Source: Thamnaconus septentrionalis
Lineage: Eukaryota > Chordata > Actinopteri > Tetraodontiformes > Monacanthidae
Assembly: GCA_009823395.1 (NCBI GenBank)
Contig: CM020516.1
Span: 5,171,001-5,235,000 of the forward strand
Reading direction: 5' to 3'
Length of the DNA: 64,000 bases
Made by a program: the position numbers and the translations under genes. Numbering within the stretch: the first letter of the stretch is position 1; every line of letters begins with the position of its first letter. The notes under the pieces were generated by a model. That model worked only from the letters and a program-made list of their open reading frames with translations, made no database searches and was not told the DNA's origin. Below, piece by piece: positions 49,797 to 61,285 of the stretch.

Positions 49797-50621
49797 GCGG
49801 GGGGGCGAAGATGGTGGAGGAGGGACTGGGGCGACGCAGGGTGAACAGACGGATGCATGGAGCAACAGAGAGACGACACACTCGAATGATTTCAATTTCA
49901 GAGACTCCACTCAGAAAGCCTGATTATATCATTGACATCACTCCCCCCCTTACCCTCTTTCGTTTTCTGTATCTCCCCTCTGACATCGCACCGCATCCTT
50001 GGCTTCTTTTGTCCATTCGGTGTCCAGATGTTTACGGCAGGGTCGATGAAGATGAGCCAAATCCACCTGAATGTCTAAATTTTTTTTATTGAAATATGAA
50101 TACGGCCGTTGTGCAACTGCTGCATTACGCACTCGCTGATTTAAGTCAAAATAAATTATATTAAAAATATAATTTCTCACTCAGAACACTCTTAAAATAC
50201 AGAGCAAATTTGTGTTTTATGTATGGGAACATTGTAAGGGCTTCAGAATGATGTGACTTCAAAAAGAGGAGAGCGAATCGAAGGATGCTTTGCATCAGCA
50301 GCAGGTGGAGGAGAAACAGGACGGATGCTGCTGTTAGGAGGTGAATCTGTCAGAGTAACACCAGAATCAAACTTTGATCCCGGATCTTTTCACCACATGG
50401 ACGGTTTTTTTCGTTTCCTCAATAACTTTGGCTGCTCAATCCAAACCCCACCTCTCAATTATTGTATTGCGGCGACTCCACGCAACTCCGAAGGAAAAGT
50501 CCAGACAGGATTTTAACATATCAGCCTCATTTCCAACATTGGCGCTGTGATGAAGCACCAACTGATCAAACGGTCCACCCAGTATTGTATATAATGTTCT
50601 CATGATTTGCCTCCTGACAAA

Positions 50622-50627
50622 AATAAA
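50622..50627 (+). terminator. Probable zc3h15 polyadenylation signal
   Basis: AATAAA is followed about 20 nt later by a GT-rich stretch (around 50645-50660), the usual downstream element. A weaker alternative AATAAA lies at 50150-50155, so a short and a long 3' UTR are both possible. The 3' UTR (49797 to about 50640) shows no other feature. Confidence 0.6.
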
Positions 50628-51054
50628 AGATTACTGTGCATCTCCTTTGTGGGTTGTGTTAGATTTGAATCCTACTTTTTTCATCACACCTGACGTTAAT
50701 ACTTTGGCATTTCTGGGCTGTGAACTCTAGAGATTAAAAAATATATATATTACATTTTTATTGCTTGTGATTTAACAAATGGCACTGTTGTGTCTTCTGT
50801 TAGTTTTCCTCTCTGACTCCACCTTTCAGTCTCATGTTAAGGTCTCCTTTTAAACATGAAAGTAAAACGGTCGTTGAGTCTTTTTCACAAAGCATTTTGA
50901 GGCCGTAAAGATGAACAACAAAGATTTGAAAGAATGCAATTCATAGGCTTTGTAAATTCCAGAATCCACAATATTTTCAGTGTTTTGGCTGTTTTCATCA
51001 AGCTCATTGATGCTACTCAACAAAAGACAAGAAGAATTGTATTTTTTTTTTAAC

Positions 51055-51060
51055 TTTATT
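51055..51060 (-). terminator. Candidate rbm45 polyadenylation signal
   Basis: TTTATT on the plus strand is AATAAA on the minus strand, about 900 nt past the rbm45 stop. This would leave only about 400 bp between the 3' ends of rbm45 and zc3h15. A second candidate lies at 50757-50762, which would bring the ends within about 120 bp. Confidence 0.45.
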
Positions 51061-51966
51061 TTTTAGTGGTACAGAAAAGTTCACATTAAACTGAGCTCAA
51101 AATTAGACTTCAGTTTATTCATGAAAAAAAGATCAGAACTTAAAAGAGTGTAGCTTGACAAACTGCAGCCTCTCATCAGTACTGTTTAAAGGTTTGAACA
51201 CGTTTGATGGTTTCACCTGTAATCTAATAGTGGCGGTTCAGCAGCGTGCGTCTACAGAAACTACAAGCTAAAGAAAAAATGTTTTTTTTCGACAGTCAAC
51301 TTGGTTTACCGTGTCACAGCAAGGTCACTGGCCACGGCTACGGTCGGATTGTAAAGGTCGTGTCAGGGGTCAGGAGGAGGTCTTGATGTCGGTGGATTGG
51401 TGAGTTGGTTGGTTGGTTGGTGGGTCGGTCAGGTCAGGTCAGGTCTCATGTTATCATGACAACAGCTGCCTAGGAGGACAAGAAGCTGCAGCGTTACTTA
51501 CAGGAAGTGGGATCGCTGTCTTCAGGAACTTGTTTAAAAGTTTTGGGGGGGAAATCGGACGTTGCCTGGATTAAAATTACGCTTGGAAAAATGTTCATTT
51601 TAAGCCTTTAAGTTGACATGTCAAGACAGCAGAAGACCTCTGACGTTCAGTCGACGTAAATGTGCACAAATGACACTTGATTGTCTGTAATGTGCAACTC
51701 CAAGTAAAATACCTGATTATGTACATCAGTCAGCAACGACAAATAATTCACTGACCACCAGCAACTCCCGAAAGAGTTAGAGAGCACCTACCTGAGACAG
51801 CAGGAGCTGCAATATACACAACACTGTTGAAGAAAGCCACTAAATGTTCGACTGCAGTCAGTGCAAAATGGTCCTTCACACCTTTTGCCAAGAAATAAAT
51901 TCACTCAGAAATGAATGATTACTGTTTCTCAGCTGCTTTCTTAGCACTTACCTGTAATTTGTAGCA

Positions 51967-52140
51967 CTAGTAGGTGCGAAGGCGTTTATGAGATTCCTCT
52001 CTTGGAGGATCGGCCAGCATCACCTTCATCTTCACTCCGTTCACCGTCCGGCCGTGGAGCAGCGCCATGGCCTCGTCTGCACACTGGAGCCAGAGAGACA
52101 CAGAAAGGAAGTAAGATGTCAGTTCAGACTGAAATACATG

Positions 52141-52195
<55 letters not shown>

Positions 52196-54906
52196 CTCAT
52201 CTGCGAACAAAAGGCAGCATCACCTGTTTGTCAGCATACTTGACATATCCAACCTTCCTCCCAGGAATGAGATGGATCTCCAACAGGGAACCAAAGCGAC
52301 TGGAGACACGCAGAGAAAGAAAAGGTTACACTCCAGCACATCGGATGCCCTCTGATTTAACAGCACTGATTCACTGATGGAATTATCTGTAGCTCTACTC
52401 AGTGATTTAGTGACTGCTGAACCGTTTCCTCTGCCGTCCCAAAATCGATGTTTATTTTATGACATCCGTGCAAACACGCAAACTAACAAAACTACACTCA
52501 GTAAAAGTCTGGCTACCAGAAAACGTCCTCCAGCACATCCTGGGGCAGCGGCGCGGGGTTGAACACGATAAACAAGCGCTCCCTCGACTTGCTGTCAGGC
52601 GGCGCCAGCTTCTTCTGGGACGGCAGGGTGACGTCTGTCTGAATCCGAGGCGCCGGCGGCGCAGCCGAGAAGGCCTGGGGCAAAACGGCGAGCACAAGGC
52701 GTCACAGCAACTTGCAGACAAGAGACAAATTATGTGACGCGGCGGTAAAGTTCCTCACCGTAGGCTTGAGCCCTTGGCTGCTGGACGGACTGTTCCACAC
52801 CGTAGACATCATCTGGGTGGCAACAAACTGCATGGCCATCCGACCCACAGAGCTGCAACACAAATGACAATAATTCAGGAACTGAACCATCTTTTACGTG
52901 AACTTTAACTTCAAAATGAGCAGATGAATCAAGTTTGGAAAGGTTATTTTGGTTCAGCATCTTCACTGACTTTGACCTGTAGCCAACCAAATATAAAGAC
53001 TGTGGTTGTGTGTGTTTGGTACCTGCTGCGGTCCTCTCCGTCATCGTAAAAGGTCACTACTAGTCTGTTCCCCGGCGGATAATCAAAACCATTCAGCTTT
53101 TCCTTGGCGTAAACGGCTGATCCGAGATTATTGTAGCGGATCAGGGCGTGACCTATGAGCAGGAGCAGAAACACACAGTGGAGACTAAGCTTTATTAAAG
53201 ATTTTTGCAATATAGGAATAGAATAGAACACCTTTATTAATCCCACATGGGGGAAATTTGCATAATTACAGCAACAGAATAGTGCAAAGAGAAGGAAGAT
53301 TATATTGATTAAAAAAAAATAATAAAAATATTTATTTTGAGTTTTATAGTATGTTTTAGAGTAAGAAATGGAAAAAACCAACATATTTACATCTTATGAA
53401 CAGTTGGATTATTTACAGTTATCTAATATGGACATCTGTGTTTAATTACTGACCTTTGCTCATCCCATAAGCGTCCCTCTGGAGCTCGCAGTACTCCATG
53501 CCGGGAATGATGTCAAACAGGGCAAAGATCTGCTCCTGGGTGAGGGCAGCTCGTGTTGATATCATTAGGCACCTTGTGAAGTCTCCCGTGCGGTAGTCCA
53601 CCGCCTGGTAGTTGCTGGGGTCAACTGAAACGGCAAAATAGGAATTTTTCAGTATGTGTCTATGCTTTCGCATTTAAAAAAAATATATATAATATTGGGT
53701 ATTTTTATCAGAAAAATCTTCAGAGGGCTGCTTACTTAAAGGGGGAGGATACGGGGTCACAGTATCACCACCACCCATGTAATCGCTTCTGGACGCTGAT
53801 CCAGAGTAGTCTTCTGTTGAAGAGGCCTTTATGCGAGGTTCTGCCAGAATGGCTCTGTAAGCTAGCGACGAAATCATCATCATCACCACCACCGTAGTCA
53901 CCATTAAAGAGTTGGGTCGTCTCTTCCAACCAATCAAAGCAAGAATTTGTCACAGCCTTACCTTTGTCACAATTCTCTATGGCTAGTGCAGCTTGGGATG
54001 GTTTGTAGTATCTTACATAACCCAAACCTTTACTCTCCCCCGTCGACTTATTTTTGATGATCACACAATACTCAATGTCTCCATACTCCTAAAAAGAGAC
54101 ACACAGGACACATGCATTCGTTTTCTCACAGTCTGGTCATTCTAGCAAATCTGATGTGTCATTGCTGCGAGAGATGGTTGTGGTTACTTTGAAAGTGTCT
54201 TTGAGATCCTCCTCTGAGAAGGTTTTGGGAATCATAACAAAAATCCTGGTCAACTCCTCATCCTCAACATCTCTGTGTCTTGTTGACGACCGTGACTGGG
54301 CAATAAACACCTGAAAGGCCAGACAAAGATTTTCACAAAAAATATTATGAAATGCACAGAAACCCTGATAGAATTTGATATCAGACTACTGTGTCGAAAA
54401 ATACACAATAAAAACAACAACTATGTAAAAATAAAAATAAAAATAAAAAAATAAAATAAAAATAGCTATCATTTCATCTCTATGTCGATGCTTTCATGTC
54501 AATAACGAAAGACAAACAAATGTAACCTATCCAGCAGATGTTGCACCCCAAATACGCGTACGATGATTCGTCCATTACAAACCCCAATCGGAAGCGACTT
54601 GATTAGCCCACCTGCTCAGCAACATCTTACCTTGATGGGCTTCGTTCCTTCCACGAGAACCTTCCCGTGCATTTCCTCCATAGCCATACAGGCCTGCGAG
54701 GACTTGGCGAACTTAACGTAACAAATTCCCTTCGACTCTTTCGTCTGTCTATCTTTGACAACCCAAACCCCCTGGATGTCACCGAAGACGGCGAAACTTT
54801 CCCGGACCTCATCTTCGGTTATGGACCGACTGGTGACAACGAAGAGTCGGCTGTTGGGAGGGTCGTCGACGTTTTCTGTGGTCTGTTTGGTTTGGTATTC
54901 CTCCAT
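51967..54906 (-). CDS. rbm45: RNA-binding protein 45 (Drb1), 10 coding exons
   Basis: Minus-strand coding exons in transcript order: 54906-54631, 54310-54188, 54088-53962, 53861-53736, 53624-53454, 53152-53023, 52852-52759, 52674-52517, 52299-52224, 52083-51967. All have GT-AG borders and matching phases; 1398 nt gives 465 aa (human about 475). Four RRM domains are visible: RRM1 about 19-95 (RNP1 KGICYVKF at 59-66), RRM2 about 113-188 (RNP1 KGLGYVRY at 153-160), RRM3 about 235-310 and RRM4 about 383-457. The C-terminus is basic (KRLRTY), matching the nuclear localisation tail of the family. RBM45 is a mostly nuclear, oligomerising RNA-binding protein first described in developing neurons. The linker between RRM2 and RRM3, where the assembly domain lies, is shorter than in mammals. 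Identity is very secure. Confidence 0.97.
52143..52193. repeat. (TA)n microsatellite in the last rbm45 intron
   Basis: An almost pure TA tract of about 50 bp sits in the 140-bp intron between coding exons 9 and 10, so over a third of the intron is TA repeat. It lies about 60 bp from the acceptor of the final coding exon. Confidence 0.95.
53219..53285 (-). mobile_element. Retroelement 3'-tail fragment in rbm45 intron 5
   Basis: The stretch with TTTATTAATCCCACATGGGG and the following AAATTTGCATAATTACAGC resembles a short 3' tail of a retrotransposon common in fish genomes (from memory). It is about 65 bp, has no coding content, and lies between rbm45 exons 5 and 6. Confidence 0.5.
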
Positions 54907-56640
54907 TATTGCTAAGCGTTGTTTAGCAGAATCCTGCTGGCTGCTAGCAGCAACCGTCTGCGCGTTGGCTTCAGGACCGGCTCGGGAATTTGTGCTTCAT
55001 CGTGGGACTTTGAAAGAGGTCGTTAAAAAAAACAACAACACTTCAAGCGTGTTTAAGTCACACATTACCATGTTAATATTTATTCATTCTCAAAAATATT
55101 TTTTCTGGTTGTGATTGACATTTCGAATAGACGATTTTTATTTTTTTTTACACCAAGTATGTACATTACCACGTATTTGAAGCTATCAACCGACTTGACA
55201 GTGCAATTTTACTGCCATCTACTGCAGGGGAGGTGTACTTCCCGTCGATGAATAAACGTTACGAAATAATCCGCAGGAATCTTTCGTAACTCAAATTTAT
55301 AGGCAATACATACTACATTATATGTGATCATTTTAATTATAAGTCTCCGTGGATTTGGCAAAATGCTTTAATACTCTTTATGAGTGAAGAATATTCGATT
55401 CGATGAAAGGACTAGATGTAACAATCCCCAGGACTATGCCTGGCAGGGGCGTCCTCCTCCCTGAGCCAAGCTTGCGCCTGACCGCATACCTGGGTGGAAT
55501 AGGAGCTGCTGCTTTAAGGCTTAAGAATATAGCAGTCAACCTGTAATTAACGAGCAATTATTGCCATCCTTTGGTAACATTGTAGCCTGTGTGTTATCAC
55601 CTAATATTCCTGCTGAATAGATTTTTTAAACAATTTAGTTAAAAAAAAAAAAGCTTTTCCTGCTATAAAATACATACCTTTTTCCTCATCAATACCCAAA
55701 TTCATTTAGATCATTTATGTTGAAACTACCTGAAGTGCACGTGATCACCTTGGTTACACGTCTATGATCAAGGTTATCCGTAAAGTTTGACCCCTGTCTG
55801 CTTCCATTCAAAAAAGAAAAATCTGACGTCATATAACTCACACGCCCAGTCGTCAGCTGCTTGCGACGTCACTTATGGTACTCTTTCTTTGACATGTTGG
55901 TATGCGGGTCTCCGCAACTCTCCCACCACATGTTGTGTGTGTCTGTCACTTGGGGGCGTGTCTGACCCTCTTGGGGACAAGAAATTGTGGGATACAAAAT
56001 GAAACACAAAACTGACTTTTTTGCTTTTACAAACACAATGTAGATTTCCATAACAACAACTATAGTTTAAAACATTAATTCTAGTTCACTCTATATTATC
56101 AGACAGCAGTGTTTGTCAGTCTGTATTCTATCTTATCAGTTCACTTAAAGTGACTTGTCTCATTGAAACTGTGTCCTTGTCCCCCTTGGTCTAAGGACAC
56201 TGCAGTAAAATAACTTACTCAGCAGCTAAATGCAAACTTTAGTGGGGTTTAAAACCAAATATTTTGTTTTCTAATTAAATCTCTGTATTTGTTCAAACAA
56301 AATTGTATTTTCAGGGCAAAACTCTAAACGGCATTACCTTCACTGAAGTTCTGTTGCACTATATTGGCCAGGTTTGCAATGATGGCGTTGTGATTTAAAA
56401 CAAAGCTGATAATTACAAGTACTTGTCACACTAGATTCTGCGGGAATGACAGACTTATCCCAAACAATATATTTGTCATATTGTCAAATCCTGCTAATCC
56501 AGCAGGTACATTTTTGGCTCGAACATCACACCATGTGAATGTATCTTCTTGCTCTTCTAAATGATGAGCGAAATAAAATATTTAGGCTTCTGAACTGTTA
56601 AATTGGATGTACATAAACTGAAAAGGGGAGACAGAAGAAT
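54907..56640. other. Intergenic region between rbm45 and cycs
   Basis: This 1.7-kb divergent interval should hold the rbm45 promoter at its left end, but no clear core element is visible there. A CTCF-like site is at 55212. The remainder is AT-rich and without recognised features. Confidence 0.55.
55212..55225 (-). promoter_or_regulatory. CTCF-like site upstream of rbm45
   Basis: CTGCCATCTACTGC is the reverse of GCAGTAGATGGCAG, which matches the CTCF core except for its first base. It sits about 300 bp upstream of the rbm45 start codon. Confidence 0.45.
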
Positions 56641-56668
56641 GCAGAAGGGCAGGCCGGCTGGATCGGAA

Positions 56669-56729
56669 CGCGCACGCTCGTTACAAACCACGAGGAAATC
56701 TGCCGGCACGTGATTGGATGATGACGTCT
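56669..56729 (+). promoter_or_regulatory. cycs promoter: NRF-1-like site, E-box, CCAAT and CRE
   Basis: Within 60 bp there is CGCGCACGCTC (about 56669-56681, a partial NRF-1 match), an E-box CACGTG (56707-56712), an inverted CCAAT box (ATTGG, 56713-56717) and a near-CRE TGACGTCT (56722-56729). NRF-1 and CREB sites are established controls of mammalian somatic cytochrome c genes. The sites lie just upstream of the inferred noncoding first exon. Confidence 0.6.
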
Positions 56730-56774
56730 AAACGGGTTGCCTCTTAAATGAAGTGACCTTCTTTGCGACCGCCA

Positions 56775-56854
56775 GAAAGCGCACGTCCGCCGCCAGAAGC
56801 TGCAGGCACCTGCTACGCCAGAGGAACTTCACCGCTGCCCACTGAGAGCAAAAG
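56775..56854 (+). other. Inferred noncoding first exon of cycs
   Basis: The exon carrying the cycs ATG begins after a clean acceptor (AG at 58820-58821), only 6 nt before ATG, so an upstream exon is required. A donor AAAAG|GTAGGC at 56854/56855 directly downstream of the CRE/CCAAT cluster is the best candidate. The 5' end is not determined; about 56775 is a guess. Vertebrate cytochrome c genes have a comparable leader exon. Confidence 0.5.
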
Positions 56855-58821
56855 GTAGGCATTCGATAAGACACATAAGATGAATGTTTCTCTGACGGGC
56901 ACAATAGAAAGATGAGAGGCTCCTAACGGTGTTTCCTTGCTTAGCGAACCGCTGCTGAGGATTCTGTGAACGGGCCGGTTGCTCTCCTTACGCCAAAACC
57001 GTTGGGTCTCCATCGCCAGCCCTGACCGTTATTCGGGAGCACTGCGACAATTGATGTGCACCGTGACACAATTGTATTTACTATTATTATTATTTTTAAG
57101 TATTTTCAAACGGTTAACTTACGGTTAACGGTAAACTTTATCCATGTTTCTACGAGTCCGGCCTAACTCTGCGGCCAGACAAACGCCGACATTGAAGCAT
57201 CCTTGAAGACCTGAAAGAGGCTGCTGGCTATGCCCAGCTAGCACTGCTAGCACACAGAGAGATCCCCTTTAAACCTCCTTCCTTGGATTTGTTGAATGTT
57301 TTTGTTGTAGTCATGTGCAAGAGTCGGTTCTTTTACGCCTGCGGGGCTTCTTTGCGAACGGAAACGGTTTTCGGTTTCAATGCCCGGTGTCCTTGATGCT
57401 ACAGGGGAGGATGTGAATCAGAGGGTGACCCGCCATGTTAGAGGCGGTCTAAGCTTTTACATATAGATTATTAACTCAGCGGTCCTGTGCACATTAAAAG
57501 GTTAAAAGGTAAAAACATCAAAGGTCTTTAGGTGGATTTGACTCGTATTTCGATTAGAATGTGGGTTTCTTAATAAGGTACCCGACAATTGAGGCAGGCA
57601 GGTGCATTGGCCCGTTATCTAAACTCTGTACGATAAGAACTCAGCTTATCGTATTTGTATGTCACGACTTGAACAGTTTTTGTACCTCGGCTGTGACTAT
57701 GGTTGTCAGAATTGACTGTCATTGACTGAGTTTTATCTTACTCGGCACACAACCATATCTTGGGAACAAGCTAACCTCTCGTGCCTCTTTAGTCTTTTAC
57801 ATTTGCTCGAAATAAACCGTCGTTTCGAAGTTTATATATACATACAAGTGTAGCCAAATGCAGCAATCAACCTGGATGAAAAATATCACGTCGCTACCTA
57901 AGCGGAATTGGCCGCCTAAACGGTTTGTGAAACGGCATTCTAGAGAATTCCTGAGGAGGGGATCACATTTTGCCATAACACCATAGCGAGGCATGAATGA
58001 GCACCAACAGCTAACGGGCTAAGCTCATCAATGGCGACGCGTTTAAGCGTATTGGCGCCCCACGTCCACGGACATTGTTTAAACTAGCCTTATTTACCGA
58101 ACAGGTCGGGCGGCTTTTCTTGTGAACGAGGAACCCGAGCAGAAGCCGTAATGACGTTTATGCCGGTGTAACGTAACAGGAGCGAACTGCTATGCTACCG
58201 TGTGATACAGAGTGCAACGGGGCGGCTTCCCGAGCACAACTGTGCTTGAATTTCCTAGAAGTGACATCGCCGTGTTGCCAGCTCACATACTCCAATGTCG
58301 TGGCCGAGCGTGAAATGTGTGTAAAGAAAGTAGTCGCCGGTCACCTTAAACGACCTTCACCAGCTGGTGTCGGCCGGCCTCCGGAAGTCAGTGGCTGGGA
58401 GCCATAAATAGAGGAGGAGTGAGCTCTATTTTTGAACATAAACTCCCAGATGATAGTATTTTAAGGTCCCCTATTATGTTGACTTGACTTTCGTGTTGTC
58501 GTGTTTTCTTACTAAGGAAAATAAACGCAAAGCTGTCTGTAGCCTGTCTAAAGCGTTTTTCTGAAGTTCAGTGATGTCACAAAAGTCAATAATTTGTGCC
58601 CTAGCTGAGTAAAACGCACCTAGATAAGTGTTGGTTCCATCTTCTTACATCCCTCCACGGCCACCTTTTTTAAAAACTCTACTGCTAAACTGGAGTCTGA
58701 GAAGGAAAAAAAAAAAGCAAATCTGATAACTGGAATAATATGTGATCTTTTACAGCACGTAGTTCGTCTCGCCTTCATTATACTGTCCAATCTGACTTCC
58801 CTCTTTGACCTTTTTCCATAG
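56855..58821 (+). other. cycs intron 1 (about 1.97 kb)
   Basis: This is the intron between the inferred leader exon and the first coding exon. No coding exon is seen. It carries a possible diverged MITE (58460-58620). Its left end may also hold regulatory sequence, as first introns of cytochrome c genes often do. Confidence 0.45.
58460..58620 (+). mobile_element. Possible diverged MITE in cycs intron 1
   Basis: It begins TTTTAAGGTCCCCTATTATG, like the ends of a small non-autonomous element common in fish (from memory). The right end is not clear and no target-site duplication was found. Tentative. Confidence 0.35.
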
Positions 58822-58827
58822 TTAACC

Positions 58828-59484
58828 ATGGGAGACATCAACAAAGGGAAGAAGGCTTTCGTCCAGAAGTGTGCCCAGTGTCACACAGTCGAGCAGGGGG
58901 GCAAACACAAAGTCGGGCCCAACCTGTGGGGTCTGTTTGGACGCAAGACAGGCCAGGCAGAGGGCTACTCATACACCGATGCCAACAAGAGTAAAGGTCG
59001 GTTTGCCAGTGCTTTAACTAAATAACATGCAATGGATGCGGACATTGTTATCCCTAGCTTATGCCCATTTTATTTGTTGAAGATGAATGCATTGGCGTCT
59101 TCTGTATCTGTATATTATTGTATCATGTTGATTATCTGGATATTATTCAGGAAAAAATACTTTAGAATAATCTTTGAACTTAAGTCTTATTTGGCATTTA
59201 ACCCTCTAAAATATGCCAGATTTTAATCACACATCCATCGCCTGGCCTGTAATATACTGTATACAAAGGCTTTCACCGTTATTTCCAGCTTGGGGTTCTA
59301 TTTTACTGATTACTCACTGTTTTGTTTTGTTTTTTCAGGTATTGTGTGGGGTGACGGCACCCTGATGGAATACCTGGAGAATCCCAAGAAGTACATTCCA
59401 GGAACTAAGATGATCTTTGCTGGCATCAAGAAGAAGGGAGAGCGCCAGGACCTCATTGCATACCTCAAATCAGCGACATCATGA
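58828..59484 (+). CDS. cycs: Cytochrome c, somatic (two coding exons)
   Basis: Coding exons 58828-58996 and 59339-59484 give 315 nt, 104 aa. The protein carries the haem attachment motif CAQCH (Cys15, Cys18, His19 counting Met1), the sixth-ligand methionine in PGTKMIF, and the conserved stretch [15 protein letters not shown]. The single coding intron (342 bp, phase 1) interrupts the codon for Gly57, the position known in vertebrate cytochrome c genes, so this is a genuine intron-bearing gene and not a processed copy. Cytochrome c shuttles electrons from complex III to complex IV in the intermembrane space and triggers the apoptosome when released. The ending LKSATS is typical of teleosts. The ATG has a good context (TTAACCATGGG) and lies 6 nt after the splice acceptor. 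It is transcribed away from rbm45. Confidence 0.98.
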
Positions 59485-60526
59485 GCTAAACTACTCGATC
59501 AGAATATGTAATATTTTTTTGTTTTATTTTGCTTTATATTTAGGAATGCACATGCTAAATATATGGTTTTATGTTTAGTCATTTGTATATAATATTAACC
59601 TGTTTTGTTCTAGAGTTGTAAAAGTGGCACATTGCGAGCCAGCGGGTTCACGTTATTCATTTCAGTGTGCGATATTGTTCAAGTGACTAAACGTAAAACT
59701 ACGGTTTTGATTTTTAATTATTGTTCATCCAGTTATTTGATTCTAATGAGAACATCTAATTTATTTCAAATTGTTGTACTGATGTTCTCTGACCTATCAC
59801 TCATTTGTGCGGTACATTCTGCTGGAAAGCTGTTGACCATCAGCTTTTTAAAAATAACTAAAGAAAATCACACGGTACGGAATTAGAGCGTGAAGTTGGA
59901 CATCCAGGTTCTTCTGACGGTACTTTGGCGCAGACTGTCTCCTCCCAGCGTTCATGACAGCTGCAGTTTCTGATGACATGAAGAGTGACCATCTGTTCTC
60001 TTTGTGTGTCGTTATAGTTTAGTGGAGAGAAACTGAACTTGTCGTGAATGAATGAATGAATCAGTGTGTTTCACTCGGAATAGTTTGTCCTCTAAAATGG
60101 CCAAAAAGAACCTTGTTACTGAAGCAGCTCCTCCTTGGTTGGGGGTTTTATCCCCCAGTGGCCCTCAGACTCTGTACTAGCATCTTTTGTAAACAACGTG
60201 CTGAGTACGACACTGCTCTGCCTCTTTACAGCGATGAATTGTGCGGTTCAAATATATTTATTACTACCATGTTAACGGCCTATTGGTCTCCACAACAAAC
60301 ATCAGAGGAGACGGAAACATTTATGGTGCTGCCTGGAGAGAGCAGAGATTTTATTTACCTGGTTTCACAGGCCTGAAAGAGTTTTAACTTATTTTACTGT
60401 AATTTGGAAGGACTGCACACGTGGCACGTTTTTCTGGCGATTGGTTCATTGTAAAACTGCTGTATGGAAATGATGAAGTTGTGCTAGCTATGTTGTAAAG
60501 GTCTGGACATAAAGAATGAAGGTTCG

Positions 60527-60532
60527 ATTAAA
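60527..60532 (+). terminator. Candidate cycs polyadenylation signal
   Basis: ATTAAA about 1.04 kb after the cycs stop is followed by a T/G-rich stretch. It gives a long 3' UTR (59485 to about 60550), which fits vertebrate cycs genes. No other clear signal was found closer to the stop. The UTR shows no other feature. Confidence 0.45.
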
Positions 60533-60549
60533 AGAAAACATCTGAAAAA

Positions 60550-61033
60550 CTGCTGTGACAAGTCTGTCTTTGTTTGCATCTCGTTCCTTGAGCACATATT
60601 ACACACCCAATAATGCAAAGTAGGCCCATGTTCAGAAAGAGGAAGCAGTAGCGATAGCATCTCGGTAATGTGAAGAAAAGGTTTGTGTGGAGCAGCCTTA
60701 AATGTCCTCACAACCAAAAGTAGTCCTTCAAGTGTTGGTAGATACGTGAGCAGAAATGCAAGTAGACACAGAACCTGACAGCTCAACACAGACACTGGCT
60801 GATCGGTCTGGATTTCTTCTGGATGGTGTTTGGCTCCATCAGGTCAACTGACTGTCTTTATGTGTTTGCTATTCAGCTGTAAACCCGTTAAACTATACCA
60901 GTATCACGTCTGAGGAAGATTAAAAAATTAATTTAAAAGCGCTTGACGATCATGCACCTGTCTACATGTCATTTCTGTTTATGGCTCTGACAATTCATTT
61001 AAAACTTCCCGCTGGTACGGTCATGTATAGCGA
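60550..61033. other. Intergenic region after cycs
   Basis: No coding exon or repeat recognised between the cycs 3' end and the CTCF-like pair. The open frame at 60484-60795 (minus) has no family resemblance. Confidence 0.5.
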
Positions 61034-61047
61034 CTGCCGCCTAGTGG
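61034..61047 (-). promoter_or_regulatory. CTCF-like site (minus orientation)
   Basis: CTGCCGCCTAGTGG is the reverse of CCACTAGGCGGCAG, one mismatch from the CTCF core. It pairs with an oppositely oriented site 225 bp to the right. Confidence 0.5.
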
Positions 61048-61271
61048 TCACAGTGGTTAGGACACAATGAACCGTCAACCTAACATTTTTTGGGGTATAA
61101 ATATGTCACGTTTCCCTGAAACCAGGTTTCGAGTTACGCGACATCAAAGTTTTGGTACAACTGTTCCAACTCCACCCTGATCATTGCTGCAGCCTGCCTT
61201 AAGCACCGCTGACTATCCCTTATAGTTAGAAAAATAAGGGCTCTTGGTTGGTTCCACAGCAAAACCTGTGG

Positions 61272-61285
61272 CCACTAGAGGGCAG
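61272..61285 (+). promoter_or_regulatory. CTCF-like site (plus orientation)
   Basis: CCACTAGAGGGCAG is an exact match to the CTCF core consensus. It lies between cycs and the connexin gene and points toward the connexin. Confidence 0.6.

Noticed and set aside
58828..59025. Short cytochrome c variant reading through the coding intron
   Set aside because: It would lose the methionine ligand; the donor and acceptor are clean and the family intron position is conserved.
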